From contig JAFUDX010000025.1 in NCBI GenBank assembly GCA_017464425.1, positions 221,753 through 285,752 of the forward strand: a stretch of 64,000 nucleotides of DNA, given 5' to 3'. Origin of the DNA: Treponema sp. (GTDB lineage: Bacteria; Spirochaetota; Spirochaetia; Treponematales; Treponemataceae). A program made the translations under genes and the position numbers. This document shows, in pieces, positions 16,352-24,381 of the stretch; positions within the stretch are counted from its first letter, which is position 1, and every line of letters begins with the position of its first letter. The notes below the pieces were generated by a model. That model was not told where the DNA came from and searched no databases. It saw nothing but the letters and a program-made list of their open reading frames with translations.

Positions 16352-17467
16352 TTATTTTGCGTCAGCTGCCTGACCACCGTTAGACTGAGCACTTGAAGAG
16401 CTGTTCGGATCAACAGTTGGTGTGAAGTCTTCTTCGACAGCCATCTTCTGTTTTTCAACATAGCGGTTAACCTGCTTGTTGCCGAAGCGTGACATTTCAA
16501 GAGCCTGTCGAGCGTTTTCTTTCTTTGTGATGATACCCCAAATATCTTCGTCAGAGATATCGCGTTCTGTCTCAAGATTTGCTTTATCGTAGATGATTTT
16601 AACATCTTTGAAGTAACCGATGAAGTCATCGCCGATGTGAGCAGCGTCACGAGCAATCTGGAAGCCTTCGAATTTTACGAATGGCTCACCGCGTGGATAG
16701 ATTGGGTAAACACGAATTTCGCGAGTGCGAACTTCTGAAATATATTCTGGGTTGTTCCATTCAAGTGTTTTCCAACCGTCGAAACCAAGATATCCCATGA
16801 AGTAGCGGCGTGTAACACCGTCATTGTCACTCAAGAGAGCATAGAGACCATGTGGGAAGTTCATACCCATTGTGGTAACAGCAATCTTTTTGAGAGTGCC
16901 AACATTCTTAACGAGACCATATGCTGGAGAAGCTTTGTCGCTTGGATTGTCTGACTCAAACTGCCATTTTGGACCAGAAGAATCACCATCGCTATTCTCT
17001 GCTTTCTGGCGAGTTCCGTTTTCGTCAAGCTCGCCATATGGTTCATAGGCCGGAATTGAGAACGGTGGAACGATTTTTGCGTTTGCATTGTAAGCACCGC
17101 TTGGGAAAACAACACGAACACCCATTACATGCTCAAAGGTCTTTGATTTTGCATCTCTTACCTGAGACAATGCCAAGCTTGTGACATTGCGTGCAGAACT
17201 GTTAAGAACGACTTCCCATTCTGTGAGAGCGAGAGAAGAACGCATGAGCTCTTTCTGATCTGAGCTTGCAGATGCACCAGCGGCCTTGCGGTAGTCCATC
17301 AAAGTACGGTGATTCTGATTGTTAGTTTTCTCTCCGTCGTAATCCTGTGGATAGACGGCCTCGTCCGCCGTAAGCAATGAAAAGTCGATAAGGGTTCTTT
17401 CTTCTGCAAAAGATGAAAGTCCTACGAGAGTAATCAATGCTGCCGATAAAACCAAAGTTTTCTTCAT
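16352..17467 (-). CDS. flaA: Flagellar filament outer-layer (sheath) protein FlaA
   Basis: A 371-residue exported protein (signal peptide residues 1-20, ending SSFA-EE) of the spirochaete FlaA family, which coats the FlaB core of the periplasmic flagellum. Recognisable segments are RTLIDFSLL near the start, MGVRVVFPSGAYNANAKIVPPF, and the region GYLGFDGWKTLEWNNPEYISEVRTREIRVYPIYP. The C-terminal tail is Ser/Gln/Asn-rich and low-complexity. Its neighbours, a GerMN protein and an amidase, match the order I remember at T. pallidum TP0247-TP0249. A near-perfect sigma-70 promoter, AAGGAG site and strong terminator indicate a highly expressed single-gene unit. Confidence 0.93.
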   Translation of the reverse strand: MKKTLVLSAALITLVGLSSFAEERTLIDFSLLTADEAVYPQDYDGEKTNNQNHRTLMDYRKAAGASASSDQKELMRSSLALTEWEVVLNSSARNVTSLALSQVRDAKSKTFEHVMGVRVVFPSGAYNANAKIVPPFSIPAYEPYGELDENGTRQKAENSDGDSSGPKWQFESDNPSDKASPAYGLVKNVGTLKKIAVTTMGMNFPHGLYALLSDNDGVTRRYFMGYLGFDGWKTLEWNNPEYISEVRTREIRVYPIYPRGEPFVKFEGFQIARDAAHIGDDFIGYFKDVKIIYDKANLETERDISDEDIWGIITKKENARQALEMSRFGNKQVNRYVEKQKMAVEEDFTPTVDPNSSSSAQSNGGQAADAK

Positions 17468-17514
17468 TTTGAAGCTCCTTTTTACTCAATATGATGTAGC
17501 CTTGTATATCTTAC

Positions 17515-17543
17515 AGTATCTAACATATATCGATTTTTGTCAA
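17515..17543 (-). promoter_or_regulatory. Sigma-70 promoter of flaA
   Basis: Minus-strand TTGACA (17538-17543), exactly 17 bp, GATACT (17515-17520), then a leader of about 40 bases ending in AAGGAG before the ATG. Treponemal flaA genes are known to use the housekeeping sigma rather than sigma-28, consistent with this. Confidence 0.85.
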
Positions 17544-17562
17544 CGAAAAATTTATATAATTT

Positions 17563-18045
17563 TCAGTCTTTTAAATCTAAATCAATAAAATTTCCGTCAA
17601 TAAAAATTTCTATATTTTTGATTCCTGTAAAATTCTTTTTGATATTTTTTTTGAGAAGCGCAACAGCCCGCGACATCTCACAAGAGCCGTCCTCCTGCAA
17701 CACCGCATCTTCGGAAAGCCCGACATACAGCGTTTTATTTTTAAGGACGCAATATTCCCGTTTTGTTCCCGAAGTAAAAATCGGGCGGCTTCGATACACA
17801 GAAGGACCGAGCAAAAGTTCATCAATATAGCATTGGATTTTCCCCTGAACTGCTTCTGAATCAATATAACGGACTTCTTTCTGAAGTTTAGACGAGCCAG
17901 AAATCGGAAAATAAAACACGCGGCGGTCAGTGCCAAGATGAGACAGAATATGAAGCACAATGAGCAGAACGATGATTCCGCCTGCGATAAGAGCAATTTT
18001 GAATTTATTCTTTTTCAGAACCTGCACACAACTTTCAATTTTCAT
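17563..18045 (-). CDS. GerMN-domain membrane-anchored protein
   Basis: A 160-residue protein with one N-terminal transmembrane helix (about residues 14-33) and an external GerMN domain: RVFYFPISGSSKLQKEVRYI, YIDELLLGPS, LYVGLSEDAVL and IFIDGNFID are typical blocks. GerMN domains occur in spore germination GerM and in cell-wall-associated proteins and probably bind peptidoglycan or partner proteins. Here it lies between an amidase and flaA, so a role near the cell wall or periplasmic flagella is plausible. Its start codon falls in a GAAAATTG word repeat (18031-18064). Confidence 0.8.
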   Translation of the reverse strand: MKIESCVQVLKKNKFKIALIAGGIIVLLIVLHILSHLGTDRRVFYFPISGSSKLQKEVRYIDSEAVQGKIQCYIDELLLGPSVYRSRPIFTSGTKREYCVLKNKTLYVGLSEDAVLQEDGSCEMSRAVALLKKNIKKNFTGIKNIEIFIDGNFIDLDLKD

Positions 18046-18064
18046 TTTTCATTTTCCGTTTTAG
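18031..18064. repeat. GAAAATTG word repeat, copy 2, supplying a start codon
   Basis: Minus-strand run of AAAATGGAAAATGAAAAATG-like units ending in ATGAAAATTGAAAG, which includes the GerMN gene start at 18045 and reaches the amidase stop. The same words occur at 5722-5758 and 24342-24381. Confidence 0.55.
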
Positions 18065-19089
18065 TGCCCTGTAAAGCCCCGTGAACGCTCGAAATGCGTG
18101 ACGAACGCGGATAGACCATTATATATGCCGAGCGACATTTTTTGCAAGTATGAATTGTCGGCGAGGAGCGCGGCTTCTTTTTCGTTTGAAAGGAATCCGA
18201 CTTCCACAAGGACGGCGGGCATGTTTGAATTCTTGACGACAAACCACTCCTCCGCCTTGATTCCACGCGGTGAAGAAAGATTTCCGACTTGTGCGGCGAT
18301 TCCGTCCATGATGAATTTTGCGATTAAAATGCTTTCGGTAGTGTATTCTTCTTCCATCATGGAATTCATGACATTGAAGAGATTTTTATCGACATCGCCC
18401 GTTTTTTCGAGGACAGTGCGACGGTAGCCAGGAGAAAGATACCAGGTCTCGTAGCCGCTCGCTTTTTTGTCGAGGGAAGAATTGACATGCACGGAGACAT
18501 ACAGAATCGCTTCCTTTTCGCCGAGTTTTACGGAATTGGCGATTTCAGTGCGCTCGGAAAGAGAAAGAAAAACATCCGTGTTGCGCGTCATAAGGATTTT
18601 TTTGTCGGGATAAGCGGCTTTGAGGCGCGAATAGAGCATTTTTCCGACCGAGAGATTCACATCTTTTTCGCGGACGGTGAGTTTTTTTCCTTTGATTGTA
18701 TGCGTCATCTGCGCGCCGGGGTCTTTTCCGCCGTGACCGGGGTCTATGAGAATCGCGCCGATTTTGTAGCCGCCAGATTCGGCTGTTTCTGTTTTAAAAA
18801 GTTTGTTTGCGCTGTCCAAGAAATTTTTAGTAACAAAAAGCACTCCATCCGTTATGATGGGCGCATCGGTAAGGGCAAGTTTTTTGAAATCCTGCAGCAC
18901 GAATGAATCCCCTGCCCGAAAAGAAATCTGATGTCCGTTTTTTTCAAGCAGCCCCGCCCCGCTCAATGAATCCCAATACACCGTCGCGCCCAGTTTTTCG
19001 GACTCGGTGATGAGGTTGAGGTTCGCTGATTGGGCATATACCGTAAACAGAGAAAATAAAACTGTCAGAAATAAAAATATTCGTTTCAT
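18061..19089 (-). CDS. N-acetylmuramoyl-L-alanine amidase (Amidase_3)
   Basis: A 342-residue exported amidase cutting the bond between MurNAc and the stem peptide. A signal peptide covers the first 19 or so residues from MKRIFLF. The catalytic domain starts at IGAILIDPGHGGKDPGA (zinc His), continues through the zinc Glu in VREKDVNLSVG and the His in LYVSVHVNSS, and ends with the VEVGFLSNEKEAALL block. The start is set at ATG 19089; eight further upstream codons would come from repeat DNA. A non-catalytic N-terminal region of about 90 residues resembles an AMIN-like or copper-amine-type fold. Located upstream of GerMN and flaA. Confidence 0.92.
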   Translation of the reverse strand: MKRIFLFLTVLFSLFTVYAQSANLNLITESEKLGATVYWDSLSGAGLLEKNGHQISFRAGDSFVLQDFKKLALTDAPIITDGVLFVTKNFLDSANKLFKTETAESGGYKIGAILIDPGHGGKDPGAQMTHTIKGKKLTVREKDVNLSVGKMLYSRLKAAYPDKKILMTRNTDVFLSLSERTEIANSVKLGEKEAILYVSVHVNSSLDKKASGYETWYLSPGYRRTVLEKTGDVDKNLFNVMNSMMEEEYTTESILIAKFIMDGIAAQVGNLSSPRGIKAEEWFVVKNSNMPAVLVEVGFLSNEKEAALLADNSYLQKMSLGIYNGLSAFVTHFERSRGFTGH

Positions 19090-19098
19090 AGTGATTTT

Positions 19099-19200
19099 GT
19101 GAGCAGTGAGCAATGTGCAGTGAGCAATTTTAGATTGCTTCGCCTATGGCTCGCAATGACCAAATGATGTTACCTTCTCACTGCTAACTGCTCACTCCTA
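19099..19200. repeat. GAGCAGTGAGCA inverted repeat enclosing a GTCATTGCGAG-type palindrome
   Basis: Left arm GAGCAGTGAGCAATGTGCAG (19101-19120) and right arm TCACTGCTAACTGCTCACTCC (about 19181-19199) are inverted copies of one word. Between them lies GATTGCTTCGCCTATGGCTC followed by GCAATGAC, which in reverse reads GTCATTGCGAG...GAAGCAATC, a palindrome type I recall from many bacterial genomes. The element fills the whole gap between the ATP-grasp stop and the amidase start. Confidence 0.65.
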
Positions 19201-20910
19201 ACTTTGATTATCGGCAACATACAACGCGCCCTGAATTCCTCCTCGGAGAACGGCTTGCCAAAAACGCTTTCCGTCGAGTTCGGCGTGGGTCGGGCAAAGT
19301 GCGTCGAATTGTTCGAGCGTTTTCCGCAACGTGCGGTGATTCCAGTCCTTCAGAGAATCGGCGAGCGGTATCAAAGTTTCGGGAAGATAGTCGATTGTCT
19401 TGGCGTTTTCGGGGATTTTAGTGCCCTCGCCCACCGTAAGCGAATTTGCGTTCTTTGGCGCGAAAGTGAACGCCGAGGGCGGGAATCCTTCTTCATCGAT
19501 TTCGCACGAGCCAGAAAGGAATTTTTCGGTTTCTGCGTTGTTCGGCTCTAGGCGGAGCGTGATTGAGGAAACGGCTTCTTCGGCGGATTTATATGCCTGC
19601 TCGTGATTTATGCCGACTGCGATGATGTTCCCGCATTTTTCGACATTGTTCCGAGGGAATTCAACTTTGTCGCCCTCTTTTGCTCGGGGAAGCACATCGC
19701 GCATGCCGTAGATTTGCTTGACTTCATCAAGACCGTAGATTTTTGCGACTGTTCCGGGGATTGAAAGCCATGCCCGTTCTGCGCTCACCAGCGTGTTCGT
19801 AATTTCATACAACTCGAAGGGCTGTGTCTTTCCTTTGACGCTCTCATGCGGCTGCCACGGAAGCGAGACACGGTTTGAAAGCAGGTAATCGGGTTCTTTT
19901 CCCACGGCGATTTTGAGGGCTTCTTCAGTGAGGTTCATGCCGCTCGCATACGGAAAAGTCCAGCCCGACATGTAGCCGCCTGAAAGACGAGCCGCGATTT
20001 CTCCAATCATCGGACCGTTTTTTGTGTATTTGATGTCAGCCTTTGCCACTCCGCAGGTCAAGCCCAACGCTTTGATTCCGAGCGCGAATGTGGCGATGAG
20101 TTCATTTTTGATTTTTGGCTCACACTTTGAAGGGAGTGAGTGCCCCATCTCGATGAAATACGGCGGATAAAAGATGTGTCTGTCGGCAAAGCCCGTAATC
20201 GTGAGCGTGCCGTTATAGACGACTGAATCGATTGAAAACTCCGCGCCTTCCATGTAGTCCTCGAAGATTGCGCGGTGCGTGCGGGAATTTTCGATTGCGT
20301 GCGTAACGGCGGGGGCAAGTTCGCCTTCGGTGCGGATTAAGCGGCAACCGCGCCCGCCCATGTTGTCGCAGGGTTTTACGACTTTAGGGTAATCCACAGA
20401 TTTGCACAGATTTGCACAGATTTTGGAAGATTCGTCATTCTGAGTTCGACCGCTTTCGTTGTTGCGGTCGCTTTGTCTCAGAATCTCGTTTTTTTTAGAT
20501 TCCGAACTAAATTCGGAATGACAAGATTCGTCTAGTTCTTGGAATTTGGGGGATGGCACTCCGGCTTTTTCAAAACAGGCGCGCATTCGCACTTTGTCGC
20601 TTGCGTTCAATGCGGCTTCAAAACTGTGTGCGGGAAGACCGAGATTCTCGGCGACGAATGAAACGCTCGCGGAAAAATCGGTGCCGGCGGTGAAAACGCC
20701 TTTTAAGTCGCCTTTTTTGTTCAATTTTTTTGCGAGTTCTAAGAGACTTTCTCGGTCTTTTAAGTCAACGGGGTAAAATTCATCGGCCATGGGCACGGCG
20801 ACGGCATTTTTGTTCGCGTCTACGACGATTGCTTTAAAGCCGAGATGCTTTGCGGCGAGAATGGCGGGCTTTTGCATGAGACCCGCGCCCAAAATCAAGA
20901 TTTTATTCAT
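19198..20910 (-). CDS. ATP-grasp family ligase-like protein with an in-frame repeat insertion
   Basis: About 570 residues. A Rossmann-like N-terminal domain (KILILGAGLMQKPAILAAKHLGFK) precedes an ATP-grasp core with YPKVVKPCDNMGGRGC (ATP-binding Lys and glycine loop) and IGEIAARLSGGYMSG (metal-binding end). Members join an acid to an amine using ATP; the substrate here is unknown. A segment of about 45 residues (roughly 128-172 from ATG 20910; Cys-His-Ser-Glu-Phe onward) is not family sequence: it is translated repeat DNA lying between the N-terminal and ATP-grasp parts. The ATG at 20910 is preferred over TTG 20922. The C-terminal 150 residues are unassigned. Confidence 0.8.
   Translation of the reverse strand: MNKILILGAGLMQKPAILAAKHLGFKAIVVDANKNAVAVPMADEFYPVDLKDRESLLELAKKLNKKGDLKGVFTAGTDFSASVSFVAENLGLPAHSFEAALNASDKVRMRACFEKAGVPSPKFQELDESCHSEFSSESKKNEILRQSDRNNESGRTQNDESSKICANLCKSVDYPKVVKPCDNMGGRGCRLIRTEGELAPAVTHAIENSRTHRAIFEDYMEGAEFSIDSVVYNGTLTITGFADRHIFYPPYFIEMGHSLPSKCEPKIKNELIATFALGIKALGLTCGVAKADIKYTKNGPMIGEIAARLSGGYMSGWTFPYASGMNLTEEALKIAVGKEPDYLLSNRVSLPWQPHESVKGKTQPFELYEITNTLVSAERAWLSIPGTVAKIYGLDEVKQIYGMRDVLPRAKEGDKVEFPRNNVEKCGNIIAVGINHEQAYKSAEEAVSSITLRLEPNNAETEKFLSGSCEIDEEGFPPSAFTFAPKNANSLTVGEGTKIPENAKTIDYLPETLIPLADSLKDWNHRTLRKTLEQFDALCPTHAELDGKRFWQAVLRGGIQGALYVADNQS
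20391..20424. repeat. CACAGAT word repeat inside the ATP-grasp gene
   Basis: Three near-tandem copies of TTTGCACAGA/ATCCACAGA lie directly beside the palindromic element in the same reading frame, encoding Lys-Ile-Cys-Ala-Asn-Leu-Cys-Lys. The same words form the arms of the repeat at 35575-35705. Confidence 0.65.
20427..20532. mobile_element. MITE-like palindromic element with 10-bp flanking direct repeat, in-frame in a gene
   Basis: AAGATTCGTC occurs at 20427-20436 and again at 20523-20532. Between them the element begins GTCATTCTGA and ends TCGGAATGAC, giving terminal inverted repeats, and contains two further hairpins: ATTCTGAG...CTCAGAAT around GACCGC/GCGGTC, and ATTCCGAA-CTAAA-TTCGGAAT. 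The period of the direct repeat is 96 bp, exactly 32 codons, and all three reading-frame constraints are met so the gene stays open. No transposase is present; mobility would depend on one elsewhere. Confidence 0.7.
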
Positions 20911-20980
20911 GTGTATTTCCAAATTTTTCTTTAGTGTAGTATATTTTTAGCACAAAATAAAGTGTCGATTCTATCATTTT

Positions 20981-22261
20981 TTACACATCGGACATGCGCA
21001 AAAAAAGAGGCAAGAATTTTTCAAGCACGGCTTTTCCTTCGTTGCTTTCAGCGGAAAAACCTGTTTTTAATAGAAGAAGCTGCGTAAAAATCTCCTTATC
21101 ATCAAGATTTTTTATTTCAGTACTGTCAAACTGCGCATATTCAGAACTGATAGAAAAATAATGCTCTGCATCCATGACCTTCCAGCTCACGACGCTCATA
21201 TTTTTGGGAAGCGAGCGAATGGTATCTGACAAATACTCTTGGGCATTCACGCCAATTTCCCGTTTATAGCACAATTCAATATACAGCGGAGATTTTTCAT
21301 CTAAGGTTTCGAGCTGTTCTTTTATCTGCGAGAGCGTGCCTGAAATCCGTTTGTAGCGGAATGTTTTTGGAGTCTCACATGTTTCGACTTCAATTGCGAA
21401 TTTTTTTCCTTTTTGGCGTTCGCCCGTTTTTACGACATGAACAAAATGAGGACGCTCTGCTTCGTCAAAGCCCATCACAAACGGCGAGCCTGAATAGCAG
21501 ACGCGGGGATTTTTTGCAACGGTCGTAGAATAATGAACATGACCGAGCGCGACATAATCAACATCAGGAAAAACAGAAGGCGGAACATTTCCGAGCGTGC
21601 CGAGCACATCAAGCACTTTCATGCCGTCATCGCTTTTTTCGTTGGATTTTTTTTGAGAAAGACGACCCTCTAAATCGGCGGCATACAAGTGACCAGTCGC
21701 AATCACGGGAAGAGGGCGTCCAGCACGCAGTTTTTCGGCTTCGGAAAAGACCAGCGCGTACAGTTTTTTGTAGGCCAGTGCATACAAATCACAATCGCTG
21801 GCAGTTTCAGACGAATCAGCAATAAGATTTCGCAGTTCAACTTCCCGCACAAAGGGAACAGCCATGCAAATTCCACAGACTGCGCCAGAAGCATCCGTCA
21901 GTTCAAAACACAAGTCTGCATACGAAGTATTGTTTATGGAGCCAACGACATGAATATGCAGGACATCGAGCAACTCTTTTGCACTGTCAAGCATGGCGGC
22001 AGAATCATGATTACCGGCAATCACAATCACATTCTTGCAACACGAATCAACCAGAGATGCCAAAAATGAATAATACAATTTTCTTGCTTCAATGCTCGGA
22101 TTCGTTGTATCAAAAACATCGCCTGCAATCACAAGGGCTTCGGCATTTTTTTTGACGATACAGTCTTTTAAAAAGCGCAAAAACGCCCGTGCCTCTTCGC
22201 CCCTGTCGATTTCATGCATTTGATTTCCCAAATGCCAGTCAGCGGTATGTATGAAGGTCAT
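20981..22261 (-). CDS. sbcD: Nuclease SbcCD subunit D
   Basis: A 426-residue Mre11-like metallophosphoesterase, the nuclease half of SbcCD which cuts hairpins and blocked DNA ends. All motifs are visible in order: DWHLGN, GDVFDTTNPS, GNHDSAAM, TGHLYAAD and ALGHVHYS. The C-terminal capping region is present. It starts 3 bases after the NHL/VWA gene stop and is followed by an unrelated ATP-grasp gene, so sbcC, normally the next gene, must lie elsewhere or be missing. An SbcCD complex specialised for long palindromes is relevant in a region so rich in them. Confidence 0.93.
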   Translation of the reverse strand: MTFIHTADWHLGNQMHEIDRGEEARAFLRFLKDCIVKKNAEALVIAGDVFDTTNPSIEARKLYYSFLASLVDSCCKNVIVIAGNHDSAAMLDSAKELLDVLHIHVVGSINNTSYADLCFELTDASGAVCGICMAVPFVREVELRNLIADSSETASDCDLYALAYKKLYALVFSEAEKLRAGRPLPVIATGHLYAADLEGRLSQKKSNEKSDDGMKVLDVLGTLGNVPPSVFPDVDYVALGHVHYSTTVAKNPRVCYSGSPFVMGFDEAERPHFVHVVKTGERQKGKKFAIEVETCETPKTFRYKRISGTLSQIKEQLETLDEKSPLYIELCYKREIGVNAQEYLSDTIRSLPKNMSVVSWKVMDAEHYFSISSEYAQFDSTEIKNLDDKEIFTQLLLLKTGFSAESNEGKAVLEKFLPLFLRMSDV

Positions 22262-22264
22262 ATG

Positions 22265-24355
22265 TTACTGAAGAGGAGCAAAATAGCCCGTTTCATCACG
22301 CCCACTGCGATTCATGATGAACGCCTCGACTTCAACGGGAAGGAATTTCTGCCCAAAATCAGTCTGCAAAGCCGAATCATACGAAAGCAGATACACGCCT
22401 GACGGAATATCAATGATGTCAGCAACGATTCCAGACAAACCTTCATCACGATACACATAGTATTCACCGCCTTCGGTGTAATCGCAGATAAAGTTAAGCT
22501 CGTCGGACGCACTTCCCTTGTCAAGCAAAAGATTTACGAAACTAATGGAATTGTTATTGAGGTATGCCGTTAAATCAGAAAGCGAGTATTTCGAGAACGC
22601 ATTCTGCGTGACTTTTCCGTCTCCAATATACATGATGGCAGATTTTTTTTCTGCGTTGATAAGATTGTTCGCGCACATTCGCACGGCAACATCAAGCGAT
22701 ACGACCTGCGAGACAGGATTTTTAAGATTCTGAGCCCTGAATTTAAATGCGTCAGAAGGATTTCCTTCAAATTCGATGAGCGGAACAGTGCCAGCCGAAA
22801 CGATTCTGAGAGTGCCTTTTCCTTGCATTGACGCAGCAATTTCCTTGACGGCACTTTCGAGTGATTCATCATAGCGGGAAGAAGAAAGCGAACGGTCAAT
22901 CAAAAGCGTGATGTCAGCAGTTTCATTTGCGTAAGCCGCACCTTCGAGTTTGTAATTTGCGACAGAGGCTTTATTTTCAGTGATAAGGAAATTGTTTTCT
23001 TTTAGACCGACCACGCTCTGACGCGAGCGGTTTTCGACTTTGACTTCAAGCGTGACGCGCGGGAAAGAATCAGAAATAACGCGCTCAATCTGAACGAAAA
23101 GCCCGCCAACAACTTCAGCAAGCTTTGACATGACGAAGACTTCATTTGAGGTAAAATCAGTCGCCAAAAGATTTCCGTTGATATCAGGAACGGCACTCGT
23201 AAGGCGGGAAGGCGCATTCCCCGAAGAAAGATTTTCAAAGAGTGAACCCGTGTCCGTATCAATTGAATAGACTTTGTTTTTGTCGCAGATGACAAGGTAT
23301 CGCCCCCAGCGTTTCATTGACTCTGGCTTTTTAAAAGTTTTGTTTTTGCACAAGAGGCCGAGATAATTGCCTGAAACATCAAAGCGATACACCGCCCCTG
23401 TAAGACAATCAGCCACAAAAACAATATTTTCATAAATTGCGATTCCCGTGGGACCTTTAAGCCCCGCAAAATCATTTGACTTTCTGCCAAAGAAGAACAG
23501 CGGATTTCCTTCTGCATCAAACACATCGATTCGGGCATTTCCGAAGTCGCTCACATAGATGTTCCCGTCGGCATCTTCCGCCAAATACTGAGGTCCGACC
23601 ACCCCGCCGACCTTTGAGCCCTTTTCGCCGAATGACTTGATGAACGCGCCTTTTGGTGTGAACATGCTGATTCGGTCGCCCGCAAATTCACTCACGAGCA
23701 AATTGCCGTTGTGAAGGCGAATCAAATCCATCGGGCGGTCAAAGCCGTTAAAGTAGCCGCCGTTTCGGTCAATGATAAGGCCGTTCATGTCCATTTTTAA
23801 AAGCTCGTTTGAGCCGTACGAAAGAATCCACATTGAGCCGTCATTGTTCGGCAACACAGAGACAGGCTGGCTGAACACGAGTTTGCCCTCGTCATTTTTG
23901 CCGTTGTAGCTGCCCGATTCCGTGTAGCGCACGGGCTTATCGATTGCCCCGCCCGCAAGCAAGCGACGGTCGCGCACGATTTCGATTCGGTTCTGCAGCA
24001 AAAGACCGCCGTAGCCTTCATTTGCCGCGTACGACCAATGCTCCAACGCCGCGCCCTCAACGCCTGAGCGGTAATATGCCTTTCCGAGCCAGTCAAGGAT
24101 AATGTTCTCGCCGGGAAGATAGGAAAGAGCCTTCTCAAACTGCAAAATGGCATCGTTAAACGAGCCGCGATAATACGCCTGAACGCCACGACGGAATTCC
24201 TGTTCGGCAAGCCCCGAAGAAGCAGAACGCGCACCGATTGAAGAGCGTGCATTTGCCTCCTCGCTTTTGAACGCCCCACTCTGCTGGGAGAAAGATAATC
24301 CCGCAAGAGAAATGAGAAAAACCGTCAGTAGAATCTTCTTTTTTTCAATTTTCAT
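22265..24355 (-). CDS. Exported TPR-NHL-VWA-like protein
   Basis: A 696-residue exported protein: signal peptide 1-23 (LAGLSFSQQ); a TPR pair at about 45-120 (EFRRGVQAYYRGSFNDAILQFEKAL); NHL-type propeller repeats at about 160-400 (FDRPMDLIRLHNGNLLVSEFAGDRISMF, GPQYLAEDADGNIYVSDFGNARIDVFD, LKGPTGIAIYENIVFVADCLTGAVYRFD); and a VWA-like domain from about 455 (ADITLLIDRSLSSSRYDESL, a DxSxS-like metal site). The mix suggests a periplasmic scaffold. It belongs to a tight leftward unit with galK-like, surE, TPR and sbcD genes. Its ATG lies in a GAAAATTG word repeat. Confidence 0.82.
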   Translation of the reverse strand: MKIEKKKILLTVFLISLAGLSFSQQSGAFKSEEANARSSIGARSASSGLAEQEFRRGVQAYYRGSFNDAILQFEKALSYLPGENIILDWLGKAYYRSGVEGAALEHWSYAANEGYGGLLLQNRIEIVRDRRLLAGGAIDKPVRYTESGSYNGKNDEGKLVFSQPVSVLPNNDGSMWILSYGSNELLKMDMNGLIIDRNGGYFNGFDRPMDLIRLHNGNLLVSEFAGDRISMFTPKGAFIKSFGEKGSKVGGVVGPQYLAEDADGNIYVSDFGNARIDVFDAEGNPLFFFGRKSNDFAGLKGPTGIAIYENIVFVADCLTGAVYRFDVSGNYLGLLCKNKTFKKPESMKRWGRYLVICDKNKVYSIDTDTGSLFENLSSGNAPSRLTSAVPDINGNLLATDFTSNEVFVMSKLAEVVGGLFVQIERVISDSFPRVTLEVKVENRSRQSVVGLKENNFLITENKASVANYKLEGAAYANETADITLLIDRSLSSSRYDESLESAVKEIAASMQGKGTLRIVSAGTVPLIEFEGNPSDAFKFRAQNLKNPVSQVVSLDVAVRMCANNLINAEKKSAIMYIGDGKVTQNAFSKYSLSDLTAYLNNNSISFVNLLLDKGSASDELNFICDYTEGGEYYVYRDEGLSGIVADIIDIPSGVYLLSYDSALQTDFGQKFLPVEVEAFIMNRSGRDETGYFAPLQ

Positions 24356-24381
24356 TTTTTATTTTTCCATTTTCAGTTTTC
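24342..24381. repeat. GAAAATTG word repeat, copy 3, between stop and start codons
   Basis: Minus-strand AAAACTGAAAATGGAAAAATAAAAAATG followed by GAAAATTGAAAA bridges the TPR gene stop (24373) and supplies the ATG of the NHL/VWA gene (24355). Similar words occur at 5722-5758 and 18031-18064. Confidence 0.55.

Noticed and set aside
19208..19215. Perfect GCCGATAA on the minus strand, a possible sigma-28 -10 box for the amidase
   Set aside because: It lies inside the ATP-grasp coding sequence, the -35 position reads TCAG rather than TAAA, and a repeat of 100 bp would follow before the amidase start.
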